DNA of 64,000 bases from positions 1-64,000 of the forward strand of contig JAUWLW010000011.1 of the NCBI GenBank assembly GCA_030613505.1, read 5' to 3'. Positions 15,734 through 24,538 of the stretch are shown in pieces. The stretch comes from Candidatus Zixiibacteriota bacterium (lineage in GTDB: Bacteria > RBG-13-66-14 > B26-G2 > WVWN01). Made by a program: the position numbers and the translations under genes. How positions within the stretch are numbered: position 1 is the first letter of the stretch; the number at the start of each line of letters is the position of its first letter. A model generated the notes under the pieces. The model was not told the origin of the DNA. It did no database searches and saw only the letters and a list, made by a program, of their open reading frames with translations.

Positions 15734-18343
15734 TCACAATCGCCAGATCTGATGCCGCTCGACGCGACCCTTCATGAAGCTGATGTACTTGTCGCCGAGC
15801 TCCTCCATAGCTTGCTCGGGATAACCCCTCCAGCTCACGCCGTCGGCGTCCAGCGACAGCAGCGCCATCCACGTAACCTGGCCGCGGAAGTCGCCGGTCG
15901 TGGTCTCGGTTATGCGCCGCCAATCGGGCGATAGGTGATTGGGGCTCGTCGACTCCTTGACCTCGCGCGCGCCCGTCTCCACCTGGCTGACGTAGTAGTG
16001 CTTGGCCTTCGGCTGGTTGAACTTGTCCCCGAGTTTAATAATGGTGCCCGGCTCGAAGATGTCGGTGCGGTCGCCGGTTACCATGACTATGGCCGCGGTC
16101 ATGCCGGTGTAGCCGGTCGGCGCATTTTTATCCTGGGGCGCCGCGGCCCAGAAGATCTGAAGGTTGGTGGGGACCCAGTTGGGCTCGTAGTAGCGACGGC
16201 CGCCGTAGCACCGGTCGCGGTAGCGCGCGAAAGACGTTATGTAACACTCCGGCCTCTTCCACCAGCGGTTGGGGCCCTGGGCGTTGCGGCGGTCGATAAA
16301 CCTGTTGCGGAACTTCTTGGCCTGCGGGTCCCACTTCGCGACGCGGCACTGGGAGAAGAACTTGCCGGTGACTTCGCACCGGGCGTGGTCGTTCCAGGCC
16401 GCCCAAACGCCGGAGCTATCTTTAAATAGGAATATGTCGCCGTAGGTCTTGAGCTCGCCGGCGCCCACCTTGCAGGTAACCCATTTCCCGCCCTGCGAAC
16501 GGACCACGCGGCACGGCCCGGGCTGGTTGAAGGGGCCGTACTCGCCGTGGTCCTGCAGCGCGCTGGCGACGAAGAAGCCGTCCTCCACCAGGAACGACGG
16601 GTTGTACCCCTCGAGCTCGACCTCGAAAGGCGCCACCGCGCCGCTGGCGTAGTACTCCTTCGACTCTTCTTGAGTCGAGTCGTACATCTCCATGTCGCGG
16701 AACTCGATGAACGAGGCGTAACCGACGCGGTCGATGTAAAACTCGCCGGCCTCGTCTATCTGGCCGAGCTCGCGGGGCCAGAAGAAATCGTCGCGGCCCG
16801 TCTTGCGGTCGCGCGCTTCGACGTAGACGGTGGCGGAGTCGACGGACTTCAGGCCCTTGGGGAAGTTGAAGCGGACCTTGACGTTCTGCGGCTTGGCGAT
16901 GAAGACGTTATTCGTAGGCTGCTTGCCGGGGGGGTAAAGGAATATCGTGGAGGTAGCGGGGAAGTCGTAGGCGGCCTTATGTTGCACCGTGCACTCGAAC
17001 GATTTGTCGTGTCCTTCGACGCGCGTAATGCGCCCCAGGGCCTGCCTCTTAGTCTGGTTGTCGTATACCTCTACGGAATAATCTTTGCCGGGGTGTTTCC
17101 ACTTATATTTTGTCCTGGCGATAAACAGCTTGTTGTCGCGTTTTTTAATGGGGCTACCGGCGATAAGCGACGCCTCTATCCGGTCGGCGTTGCCGAGGAC
17201 GCCGTGCTCCTTCTCGCCCCTCGGCGTCCCCCACCCTATGCACCGGGGCACGGCGTACGCCCAATACTGGGTTTCTTCGGTAGTGGTCCCGCCCTTGTTC
17301 TCGAAGAACATCACCTTCGACCTTACGACCGCGCCCTTATTGTGGAGCGTTAACAGCTTGGCGTCGAGTAGCTTGGCGTTCTCGGGCGGGTTGTCCATGC
17401 TAATCTCGCCATAACACTTGTAGTGAGTTTCTTTTTTACTGAGATCGGTTTTGGTCGTCTGGCAGACGTAATAGACCTTGTCTTTGGAGGCGCTGTACTC
17501 GAGGTGAAGGACCTCCCATCCCTTCCCCTTGAGGAAACGCTTACTTCCGGCGTACGTAAAGCCGCAGACGCGGTTCCACTTCCGCGACGCCGGGTGGTAC
17601 GACATTAGCCACGGGTTCCGGCGGGAGTACGAGCTCCATACGCCCATATAGACGACCTTGCGGCTCGAGTCCCAGCAGATGGCCTTGACCTGGTAGGTAT
17701 CGTCGTATTTGGCTCCCGGGCGGGCGAGCTTCTTGCGCGGCAGCTCCCCCCCGCTCCAGAAGTAGTTTTGCCCTTTAACTTTCTGTTCGTCGAGCTTGTA
17801 CTTGCGGCCGCCGCCCGGGCCGGCCTGCTTGAACGCCTTCTTTAAAAATTTGGGGAGGAGCAGGTCCGTGACGTGCTTGTTCTTGTGCCAGGTTTTGGTG
17901 TTTGGGTCTTTGACGGCGTCGCCGTCCTCCCAGGCGCCGGGGGGCGACGTAAAGGTCAGCTTGAGCTTGTCGGAGGGGTAGGCGTCCACCCCTTCGGGCA
18001 GTTTCTCGAGGCGGCCGAACCAGACGAGTTGCTTCTGCCCTTTGCGGAAGATAAGGTAGGAATATATTTTGATGGACAGCCGCTTGGGGTCTTTAAGGCC
18101 CCCTAAAAAATCGACCAGTTCGTCGGTGCGGGTAAGCTCGACGGTAACGTGGTCGATGGTCGAGATCGAGTACTTGTCGCTCTCGAGCTTGGCCTTCACC
18201 GCGGGAAGGTTGTAGGCCTCGTCGTCGGGGACGTAGTTGCGCCTGGCGTCGCTGCGGCGGAGCTTCACCTGCCACAGCGGCTTGACGTACCCCTGTCGCG
18301 CCAGGTAACCCGGCGGCCTGTACGGAAATTCTATCGTGCTCAT
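15734..18343 (-). CDS. Large tail protein
   Basis: 869 residues. The N-terminus (TIEFPYRPPGYLARQGYVKP, then WQVKLRRSDARRNYVPDDE) followed by a beta-rich region resembles the first domains of distal tail proteins. The middle (residues about 220-480) has propeller-like 'ICWDSSRKVVYMGVWSS' and 'EYSASKDKVYYVCQTT' repeats. Basic and acidic residues are mixed without low complexity. It is the first tail gene after the interruption at 18.5-23.7 kb, so in a typical order it would follow the tape measure. There is no enzymatic motif. Assignment rests on position and overall character. Confidence 0.55.
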   Translation of the reverse strand: MSTIEFPYRPPGYLARQGYVKPLWQVKLRRSDARRNYVPDDEAYNLPAVKAKLESDKYSISTIDHVTVELTRTDELVDFLGGLKDPKRLSIKIYSYLIFRKGQKQLVWFGRLEKLPEGVDAYPSDKLKLTFTSPPGAWEDGDAVKDPNTKTWHKNKHVTDLLLPKFLKKAFKQAGPGGGRKYKLDEQKVKGQNYFWSGGELPRKKLARPGAKYDDTYQVKAICWDSSRKVVYMGVWSSYSRRNPWLMSYHPASRKWNRVCGFTYAGSKRFLKGKGWEVLHLEYSASKDKVYYVCQTTKTDLSKKETHYKCYGEISMDNPPENAKLLDAKLLTLHNKGAVVRSKVMFFENKGGTTTEETQYWAYAVPRCIGWGTPRGEKEHGVLGNADRIEASLIAGSPIKKRDNKLFIARTKYKWKHPGKDYSVEVYDNQTKRQALGRITRVEGHDKSFECTVQHKAAYDFPATSTIFLYPPGKQPTNNVFIAKPQNVKVRFNFPKGLKSVDSATVYVEARDRKTGRDDFFWPRELGQIDEAGEFYIDRVGYASFIEFRDMEMYDSTQEESKEYYASGAVAPFEVELEGYNPSFLVEDGFFVASALQDHGEYGPFNQPGPCRVVRSQGGKWVTCKVGAGELKTYGDIFLFKDSSGVWAAWNDHARCEVTGKFFSQCRVAKWDPQAKKFRNRFIDRRNAQGPNRWWKRPECYITSFARYRDRCYGGRRYYEPNWVPTNLQIFWAAAPQDKNAPTGYTGMTAAIVMVTGDRTDIFEPGTIIKLGDKFNQPKAKHYYVSQVETGAREVKESTSPNHLSPDWRRITETTTGDFRGQVTWMALLSLDADGVSWRGYPEQAMEELGDKYISFMKGRVERHQIWRL

Positions 18344-18489
18344 TCTCTACCCCGCGAAGTCTTCCGCATATTTTTAACAGACGCCGCCCTATAATCAACA
18401 TTTCAAAACGTGTTTTTGGCGGCTAAAGGGGTTCAAACCGGCTCGAGCGCGCCGCCCGACCGCATCACCCGCCGGGCCGCACGAATTAT

Positions 18490-18518
18490 TTGACACCGCC
18501 TCGAGGCGGTGTTAGCAT
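18490..18518 (+). promoter_or_regulatory. Promoter with a perfect 20-bp palindrome in its spacer
   Basis: TTGACA (18490-18495), a 17-base spacer and TAGCAT (18513-18518) precede the PhzF-like gene. The last three bases of the -35 and the spacer form a perfect palindrome, ACACCGCCTC then GAGGCGGTGT (18493-18512), which would be a natural operator for a dimeric repressor. This is the promoter of the host-like island. Confidence 0.65.
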
Positions 18519-18573
18519 CTGCCCAAGTTTGCGCCGCGATTATCGTTCTCATTAGCAAATCGGAGGAGCCGCA

Positions 18574-19368
18574 ATGGAAGTCCCCATCTACCAGGTGGAC
18601 GCTTTTACCGAGGAACCGTTCGCCGGCAACCCGGCGGCGGTGTGCATATTGGAGGGCCCGGCCGACGAGGGTTGGATGCAGAACGTGGGCCGCGAGATGA
18701 ACCTCTCCGAGACGGCGTTCCTCTATCGCCAGGACAACGGCTTCAACCTGCGCTGGTTCACGCCGACGGTGGAGGTGGAGCTATGCGGCCACGCCACGCT
18801 GGCCAGCGCCCACGTACTGTGGACGGAGGGTTACTTGCCGCCGGCCGAGGAGGGTCGCTTCCACACCAAGAGCGGCCTCTTGACCGCCGAACGTAAAAAC
18901 GATTGGCTCGAGCTCGACTTCCCCGCCACGGCGCCGAAGGAGGCGGAAACCCCTCCGGGTCTACTGGAGGCGCTGGGCGTCGCGGAAGCCGGGTACGTCG
19001 GCAAGACGCGGTTCGACTACCTGGTGGAGGCGGCCCGCGAGGAGGTAGTCCGGAGTATCGAGCCGGACATAGGCCGGCTGCGCGAGCTCGACGTCCGCGG
19101 CGTGATGGTGACGGCGCGCACGGCCTCGGGCGAACACGACTTCGTCTCCCGGTTCTTCGCGCCGGGCGCGGGCATCGACGAGGACCCGGTGACGGGCTCG
19201 GCCCACTGCGCGCTGGGCCCCTACTGGGGCGCGAAGCTCGGCCGCGAGGAGATGGTGGCGTACCAGGCTTCGCCTCGGGGCGGCGTCGTGAGGGTGACGC
19301 TGGCGGGCGACCGCGTCAAGCTGGGAGGGAAAGCGGTCACGGTCCTCCGGGGTAAGTTGGCGGCGTGA
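18574..19368 (+). CDS. PhzF-family isomerase/epimerase-like enzyme
   Basis: 264 residues with the diaminopimelate-epimerase-like PhzF fold. MEVPIYQVDAFTEEPFAGNP is the hallmark start, and the catalytic Glu46 is in NLSETAFL. CGHATLASAH and DEDPVTGSAHC are the two phosphate/substrate-binding loops. PhzF proteins isomerise small metabolites such as dihydro-hydroxyanthranilate, but most homologues have unknown substrates. GGAGGAG lies 6 bases upstream. It is the first gene of a plus-strand host-like island that sits inside the phage tail region, with an isoprenylcysteine methyltransferase-like gene 18 bases after it. Confidence 0.9.
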   Translation: MEVPIYQVDAFTEEPFAGNPAAVCILEGPADEGWMQNVGREMNLSETAFLYRQDNGFNLRWFTPTVEVELCGHATLASAHVLWTEGYLPPAEEGRFHTKSGLLTAERKNDWLELDFPATAPKEAETPPGLLEALGVAEAGYVGKTRFDYLVEAAREEVVRSIEPDIGRLRELDVRGVMVTARTASGEHDFVSRFFAPGAGIDEDPVTGSAHCALGPYWGAKLGREEMVAYQASPRGGVVRVTLAGDRVKLGGKAVTVLRGKLAA

Positions 19369-19386
19369 ACGAACGGGGTCGCGACG

Positions 19387-20130
19387 ATGCCTAACGGTAC
19401 CCCCCGCGCCGAGCGGGAAGCAACCGCCGCGGCGGACAAGGCCGGCGAGACGAGGCGAGGCGTCAAACGTTGGCTTATCAAAAATTGCCTCGCGGTATTG
19501 ATCGTCGGCGCCGCGGCCTTCCTCGCCGCGGGCCGGTTGGATTGGTTCTGGGGGTGGGCCTTCGTCGGCCTTCTGGACGTCAACGTCGTCGTCCTGGCGG
19601 TGGTCCTAATCCCGACCAACCCGGAGCTACTCGCCGAGCGGTCGGGCCTCAAGGAGGGAACCAAACGCTGGGACCTGGTCCTCGCGCCGCTCGTGGCGTA
19701 CGGGCCGTTATACACGGCGATAGTAGCGGCGCTCGACTTCAGGTGGGGTTGGTCGGGGCCCCTTCCCCTCTGGCTGCACCTGGCGGCGCTGGTAGTCGTC
19801 GTCGCCGGGTGGGCGCTCACGGTCTGGGCCATGGCCGCCAACAAGTTCTTCGCGGCGACGGTGAGGATACAGACGGACCGGGGCCACACGGTAGCCGAAG
19901 GCGGCCCGTACCGCTTCGTGCGGCATCCGGGGTACGTAGGCGCGGCCGCGTTCGTCGTCGCGCTGGCGTTAATGCTGGGGTCGCTGTGGGCGCTAATACC
20001 GGCGGCGGTAGCGCTGGCGGCGGTTATCGAGCGGACGGCGCTGGAGGACCGGACGCTTCGGCTCGAGCTCGACGGGTACGAGGCGTACGCCAAGAAGACG
20101 CGATACCGGCTGGTGCCGGGCGTGTGGTAA
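19387..20130 (+). CDS. Isoprenylcysteine carboxyl methyltransferase-like membrane protein
   Basis: 247 residues with five or so transmembrane helices. The C-terminal half has the ICMT/PEMT signature: GPYRFVRHPGYVGA for the cofactor-binding turn and LEDRTLRLELDGYEAYAKKT near the end. Such enzymes methylate isoprenylcysteines, phospholipids or other membrane-embedded substrates using S-adenosylmethionine; bacterial substrates are usually unknown. It follows the PhzF-like gene with an 18-base gap and is probably in the same operon. The first 30 residues are a polar, low-complexity Ala/Arg/Lys extension. Confidence 0.8.
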   Translation: MPNGTPRAEREATAAADKAGETRRGVKRWLIKNCLAVLIVGAAAFLAAGRLDWFWGWAFVGLLDVNVVVLAVVLIPTNPELLAERSGLKEGTKRWDLVLAPLVAYGPLYTAIVAALDFRWGWSGPLPLWLHLAALVVVVAGWALTVWAMAANKFFAATVRIQTDRGHTVAEGGPYRFVRHPGYVGAAAFVVALALMLGSLWALIPAAVALAAVIERTALEDRTLRLELDGYEAYAKKTRYRLVPGVW

Positions 20131-20185
20131 CCAGCGGCCAGCGTAGCCCGGCGTGACGACCGTGGAGTTTAAGCAGAAAAAAATA

Positions 20186-20213
20186 TTGCGAAAGCCGGAA
20201 AAGTAGCTATAAT
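20186..20213 (+). promoter_or_regulatory. Promoter for the zinc-ribbon/beta-barrel gene pair
   Basis: TTGCGA (20186-20191), a 16-base spacer and a perfect TATAAT (20208-20213), about 50 bases before the ATG at 20264. Confidence 0.55.
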
Positions 20214-20263
20214 ATAACCGGCCGGCCGGGAGGAGGCCCGACGGCTATTTCAAGCGGGAGAAG

Positions 20264-21031
20264 ATGAAGTTAACGTTATACGTTGCGTTCCTGGAGGCCG
20301 CGCTGTCGGGTCCGTTCTGTACTTTCGCCGCGACGGAACCGGCCGAGGCCCTCCCGGCCGAACTTCCGGAATCGGCCTCCGCCGAAAACGGAACGTCGGC
20401 CGACGTCGCCGGTTGGCGCCTCTGCCCGTCCTGCGCGAAGTTGAACGGGCCGGAGGCGTCTTACTGCATTTATTGCGGCCGCGACCTCGGGCGGAGCCGA
20501 CCCGCGACGCGACGCGGCCCGGCGGTCACGTTGGAGCCGAGCCTCAGTTTCCTCTACTCCTTCACCGAACTCGGCCCGGGCTTCTCCTTCGCGGCCGAGG
20601 GAGGCCGCGTCCGCGAAGAAATTACAATGTTCGCCGTGCTGGACGCCGATTATCGATTACATTACGACGGCGTTTTCTTCGCGAGCGGCACCCACTTCTA
20701 TTTCACTAACTACGCGTTAAGGCCTTACGCCGCCGTCGACGTCAGCCTCTGGAATTACGGAGACGACGTAATCGCCGAGTTGGGCCCGGGGGCCGGCGTC
20801 CGCTACGACTACGGCCGCCGGGGCTCGTTCTTCTACTGCGGCGCGGGCTTCGGCGCGCGCGCGTTCCCGGCGTGGCGGGAACACGGCCCGGATACCTACG
20901 AGTGGGACAGCCAATTTTGGGCGAGGTTCCGCCTGACGCAATACTACGCCGACTTCGCGGGCGTCGCTTTCGCCGCGCAAACGTTCTTCGGGGGCGCGGT
21001 GATAACGGTAGGGCACGCGTTCACTTTCTAA
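20264..21031 (+). CDS. Exported zinc-ribbon plus beta-barrel protein, copy 1
   Basis: 255 residues. A hydrophobic N-terminus (LTLYVAFLEAALSGPFCTFA) suggests export. It is followed by an acidic linker and a short four-Cys zinc ribbon (LCPSCAKLNGPEASYCIYCG, residues about 50-70). The C-terminal ~170 residues are amphipathic Tyr/Phe-rich strands ending in '-VGHAFTF', with a terminal Phe typical of outer-membrane barrels. A zinc ribbon of cytosolic type on an exported barrel is odd. The next gene has the same architecture, so this is a tandem duplication. GGGAG precedes the start. Confidence 0.65.
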   Translation: MKLTLYVAFLEAALSGPFCTFAATEPAEALPAELPESASAENGTSADVAGWRLCPSCAKLNGPEASYCIYCGRDLGRSRPATRRGPAVTLEPSLSFLYSFTELGPGFSFAAEGGRVREEITMFAVLDADYRLHYDGVFFASGTHFYFTNYALRPYAAVDVSLWNYGDDVIAELGPGAGVRYDYGRRGSFFYCGAGFGARAFPAWREHGPDTYEWDSQFWARFRLTQYYADFAGVAFAAQTFFGGAVITVGHAFTF

Positions 21032-21047
21032 CACCCAGGGGGAGCGT

Positions 21048-21857
21048 ATGAAATATTTCCTGGTGCTAACGGCCGCGCTGGCGGTTTTTACGGTCGCCGC
21101 TCGCGCCGAAACGGCAACCTCGCCGACCGAAGAGACGACTACCTCGCCGGTCGACGTCAGCGGGTACCGCGTATGCCCGAAATGCAATACGTTGAACACG
21201 GCGCAGGCCGATTACTGCATGCGGTGCGGCGCGCAACTCGGCGAGGGCCCGGAGGAAGGGGCGGCTCCGCCGCCGGCCGCGGTCAAGGCCTTCGCGCTGA
21301 CGCCGTTCGGCTTCGCGGGCAACTACGAGGCTCTGGGGGGAGGGTTGCGAGGCCGGTTCGACCGCTCGACGTGGTCGTACACCCCCTCCTACGCTTACGA
21401 CGCGCGCGGGCCGGGAGCTTCCTTTTACGATAGCCACCAACATCACGTCCTTCGCAACGACGCTCGCTTCTACTTCGGCGCCGCCGCGCTCCGGCCTTTC
21501 CTGGGCGGCGCCCTGGACGCGAACTACTACTACTCTCGATATGATTACTACCGGTACTACGGACGCGAAAGACACTCCTTCATCGTATTCTTGGGGTTCG
21601 GCGGCGGCCTGGAGTTCAATTACGACCCCCGCGGCTCGTTCTTCGACATCCGCGGCTTCGCCGGCCCGGCGGCGACGTGGCTCGGCGGCCCCGACAGCAA
21701 TTCGAGGATAATCACCTATTTTTCGTTCTCCACCGGCAACGTCGTCTACTTCAACCGACACGTCGGCCTGGACATCCATTTAGCGGCCGACGCCGGCATG
21801 GGTTACTACTCGGAAAACCGCGTAATGTTGGAAATCGGGCCGGCCTTCGCGTGGTAG
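21048..21857 (+). CDS. Exported zinc-ribbon plus beta-barrel protein, copy 2
   Basis: 269 residues with a clear signal peptide (FLVLTAALAVFTVAARAETA), a Thr/Ser/Glu linker, a zinc ribbon (VCPKCNTLNTAQADYCMRCG, residues about 43-62) and a Tyr/Phe-rich C-terminal domain ending in 'IGPAFAW', with terminal Trp as in outer-membrane barrels. It follows its paralogue by 16 bases with GGGGGAG upstream, so the two are co-expressed. The ribbon and its spacing are conserved between copies while barrel sequences have diverged. I cannot assign a function; a metal- or redox-sensing outer-membrane protein is one possibility. Confidence 0.65.
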   Translation: MKYFLVLTAALAVFTVAARAETATSPTEETTTSPVDVSGYRVCPKCNTLNTAQADYCMRCGAQLGEGPEEGAAPPPAAVKAFALTPFGFAGNYEALGGGLRGRFDRSTWSYTPSYAYDARGPGASFYDSHQHHVLRNDARFYFGAAALRPFLGGALDANYYYSRYDYYRYYGRERHSFIVFLGFGGGLEFNYDPRGSFFDIRGFAGPAATWLGGPDSNSRIITYFSFSTGNVVYFNRHVGLDIHLAADAGMGYYSENRVMLEIGPAFAW

Positions 21858-21887
21858 GGCCTTGTATAAGGCCAAAAACATGAAGTA

Positions 21888-21926
21888 AGCCCGGCCGCCT
21901 TGGCGGTACGCCGGGCTCCTTTACTT
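21888..21926 (+). terminator. Rho-independent terminator after the zinc-ribbon pair
   Basis: AGCCCGGC (21888-21895) and GCCGGGCT (21910-21917) form an 8-bp stem, followed by CCTTTACTT. Confidence 0.65.
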
Positions 21927-21970
21927 ACGGTCGATACTCCCGCACCCCCCAACCCGAAAGGACCGCAACG

Positions 21971-22807
21971 TTGGGAAACGATATAGCCAGGCCACACGGC
22001 GGCGACGACGAATACCGTAGGTTGTTGGAGGTGACGCACCCGCTGCGCGAAGGGATAATACGGGACGCGGTCGCGGCGCTTCGCCTACCGGCCGGGAGTC
22101 GGGGCCTGGACGCCGGCTGCGGCGTCGGCTTGCCGGCGATAACTTTGGCCGAGGCCGTCGGTTCCTAAGGCCGCGTCGTCGGCCTAGACATGTCGGCGCC
22201 GCTGCTGGCCCGGGGAGTGGAGCTCGCCCGCGACGCCGGCCTGGCCGAGCGGGTCTCGTTCGAACGGGGAGACGTCAACGACCTCCCCTTCGAAGACGAC
22301 GTTTTCGATTGGGCGTGGAGCGCCGATTGCGTCGGGTATTATAGGGAAGCGCCTTTCCCGGCGCTGCGGGAGCTGGCGCGGGTCGTAAAGCCGCGGGGCA
22401 CGGTGGCGCTGCTGGCATGGTCGTCGGAGCAGCTGCTGCCGGGGTACCCCGAGTTGGAAGCCCGGCTGAAAGCGACGGCCGCGGGCCTGGCGCCCTTCGC
22501 CCGCGGGATGCCGCCGTCGCGGCACTTCTCGCGCGCGCTGGAATGGTTCGGGGAGTTGGGGCTGGAGGAAGCGGGGATCAGCACCTTCGCCGGCGACGCG
22601 CACGCCCCCTTGACCGACGAGTTCCGGGAGGCGCTGACGGCGTTGCTCGAGATGCGGTGGCCGGGAGCAGAAGAGGAGTTGACGGCCGAGGAACGGGCGG
22701 AATTCAAACGCCTCGCCTACGCCGCGTCGCCGGATTTCGTATTGAACGACCCCGCGTACTACGCTTTCTTCACGTATTCGATGTTCTGGGGCAAGGTTCC
22801 GGCTTAG
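21971..22807 (+). pseudogene. Class I SAM methyltransferase split by an in-frame TAA
   Basis: One reading frame of about 278 codons is interrupted by a single TAA at 22166-22168. Upstream (TTG start, AAAGGA site) it encodes motif I, GLDAGCGVGLPA. Directly after the stop, in the same frame, it encodes GRVVGLDMSAPLLARG, the motif II strand with its acidic residue, then the ERGDVNDLPFEDDVFD and LRELARVVKPRGTVALL parts of a UbiE-like methyltransferase. There is no frameshift, only the stop, so it is a recent loss, a sequencing error or readthrough. An internal ATG at 22190 could give a truncated protein lacking motif I, which should be inactive. Substrate unknown. Confidence 0.75.
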
Positions 22808-22877
22808 CTTCAACCGCCGTAACCTCGCCCGACGCCGCGCCGGCCTTGCCGCGACGGCATATTCCTGAATTTAAAGG

Positions 22878-22906
22878 TTGACTATCGGGCGGCTAACGGT
22901 TAAAAT
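22878..22906 (+). promoter_or_regulatory. Promoter for the tailed secreted protein at 22953
   Basis: TTGACT (22878-22883), a 17-base spacer and TAAAAT (22901-22906), about 45 bases before the ATG. Confidence 0.6.
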
Positions 22907-22952
22907 GCCAAGCTTACTACCCGTCACAGCTATCCCGAAAGGTGGTTAGGCC

Positions 22953-23720
22953 ATGAAGAAACGTTTATCGATAGCGCTGGCCGTCGTACTATTGACCGCC
23001 GCCGCCGCGGATGCTTATTTAGGACAGATCCAGACGTCCTTCCGTTCGCCGGCGGCCGCCAACACCCGGGGCCTGGCCCGCGCGGCCGGGTACCTGTACG
23101 TGGTGGACGGGACCGACCGGGGCATCGTTTATCGTATGAACCCCGACACAGGCAAGGTGTACGACTGGTACGTCGTGCAGTGGGACGGCAACAACAGCGG
23201 CCTCGCGTTCTCCACTCCCTCGTATCTCTGGGTCGGCTGCATAAGTAACGACACCGTCTACCGGACGCGCGCTTTTACCGGCAGCATCCATTCGTCGTGG
23301 GGGGCCGGGCACGACCCGTTCGGCATCGCGCCGCGGAGCACCGGCGACAGCGGTAAGGGGACGACCCACATCTTCACTACCGACAACCTGCCCGACTACT
23401 TGTTCACCCACCGCCTGAACGGCAACGTCTTAAACTCCTTTCCGCTGGGCACGCGCTCCCGTTACGACTGCGCGTTCGATTGGCGCAACAACCTCGTGTG
23501 GCGGGGTGGCGGCGATTACATCTACGCCCACACGCCCACCGGCTCGATCGCGGCGTCCTTCGAGTCGCCCGCCGGATCGCCCCGGGGGCTGGCATATAAC
23601 AACTACCGGCTGTGGATCGCGTGCACCGGCAACAGCTACATCTATCGGGTCCACTGCCCGAGGGACTTCTTCGCCGTGGAGCCGGCGTCGGTGGGCCGCG
23701 TGAAAGCGCTGTTCCGCTGA
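22953..23720 (+). CDS. Secreted propeller-like protein with the SLGRVKALFR-type tail
   Basis: 255 residues. Signal peptide LSIALAVVLLTAAAADAYLG. The body has irregular ~40-residue repeats of the kind 'ARAAGYLYVVDGTDRGIVYR', 'TPSYLWVGCISNDTVYR' and 'NNYRLWIACTGNSYIYRV', suggesting a six- or seven-bladed propeller related to NHL or YncE-like folds. It ends AVEPASVGRVKALFR. AAAGGTGG precedes the start, with a good promoter upstream and a strong terminator downstream: a self-contained unit. It is the right end of the host-like island, next to the tape-measure-like gene on the opposite strand. Confidence 0.7.
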   Translation: MKKRLSIALAVVLLTAAAADAYLGQIQTSFRSPAAANTRGLARAAGYLYVVDGTDRGIVYRMNPDTGKVYDWYVVQWDGNNSGLAFSTPSYLWVGCISNDTVYRTRAFTGSIHSSWGAGHDPFGIAPRSTGDSGKGTTHIFTTDNLPDYLFTHRLNGNVLNSFPLGTRSRYDCAFDWRNNLVWRGGGDYIYAHTPTGSIAASFESPAGSPRGLAYNNYRLWIACTGNSYIYRVHCPRDFFAVEPASVGRVKALFR

Positions 23721-23742
23721 GCGGCGACGCCGATTCGTAAGT

Positions 23743-23769
23743 AAAGGAGCCCTAAGGGCTCCTTTTTTT
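23743..23769 (+). terminator. Strong rho-independent terminator
   Basis: AAAGGAGCCC, loop TAA, GGGCTCCTTT, then more T: a 10-bp perfect stem with a T run. It closes the plus-strand island. Confidence 0.9.
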
Positions 23770-23814
23770 GCGCCGACCGCGGCCTTTAACTACGAGTGAA
23801 GTTGTTCGGGGAAT

Positions 23815-24456
23815 TTACCCCTCGAGTTGCGAAAGTCGCACCTCGCCGGCCCGGGCGCGGTAGGCGGTCTGGATGTCGGCGTCGACGCCCGGGGCTACGC
23901 TCACCTCGACGTTGACGTTGGGGGAGGCGACGTTTACGTTGGGGGCGCCGAAGTCGCCCGGGCCGAAGCCGTAGCCCGACCGGCCGCCGGACAGCAGCGC
24001 GCGCATCCGCTCCTGCGTAACGACGAACTCCGGCTCGCGCTCGCCGACTAAGGCGAGGGTGGGGCTACGGACCAGGCCCTCGTGTTGGAAGCCGAGGAGG
24101 CTCGTTATCATGCCGAGGCCAGGGATCATGCTGAGGATGGAGCTGATGCCCTCGGTGACGAGGTTGGTGGCCGCGGTGGTGGCCATCTGCCCGCCTAAGT
24201 CCGCCATCGCGCCCTTCACGTCCCCCGACTTGAACCCCTGGACCAGGCTTGACGAGATCATACCCGAGACGCGCTCTACGGAAGCTTTTTCGGCTTTTTT
24301 GTCTCTTCCGTCTCCTTCGCCTCCGCCTTCTTTTTTCGCACCTTTACCCTTTAACGGCTCCTCTTGCAGGCGCTCCAATTGCTCGCCGAGGGTCCCGAGA
24401 CCCTCCGTATCCTCAACCTTTAGCTCGCAGATTATTTCGTGTTGTTCTTGGTCCAT
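23815..24456 (-). CDS. Very short tail tape-measure-like protein
   Basis: 213 residues; the ATG at 24456 has GGGGGAG 6 bases upstream. N-terminus MDQEQHEIICELKVEDTEGL is typical of tape-measure starts. A Lys/Gly/Glu-rich linker leads to a hydrophobic stretch (EGISSILSMIPGLGMITSLL) and to GLVRSPTLALVGEREPEFVV, a C-terminal signature of many tape measures ('PTLALvGE.gpE.vvp'). The usual length is 500-2000 residues, so this is either a deletion product or a tape for a very short tail. The last ~24 residues (DADIQTAYRARAGEVRLSQL) also form the C-terminus of the truncated connector at 31822-32055. Confidence 0.6.
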   Translation of the reverse strand: MDQEQHEIICELKVEDTEGLGTLGEQLERLQEEPLKGKGAKKEGGGEGDGRDKKAEKASVERVSGMISSSLVQGFKSGDVKGAMADLGGQMATTAATNLVTEGISSILSMIPGLGMITSLLGFQHEGLVRSPTLALVGEREPEFVVTQERMRALLSGGRSGYGFGPGDFGAPNVNVASPNVNVEVSVAPGVDADIQTAYRARAGEVRLSQLEG

Positions 24457-24538
24457 GTTACTCCCCCCAATCGGGAATGGTGGTAATAAAACCATCGTAT
24501 AGCTGAAGGCCGTTTTTGTACGGACGATTTATATATCC

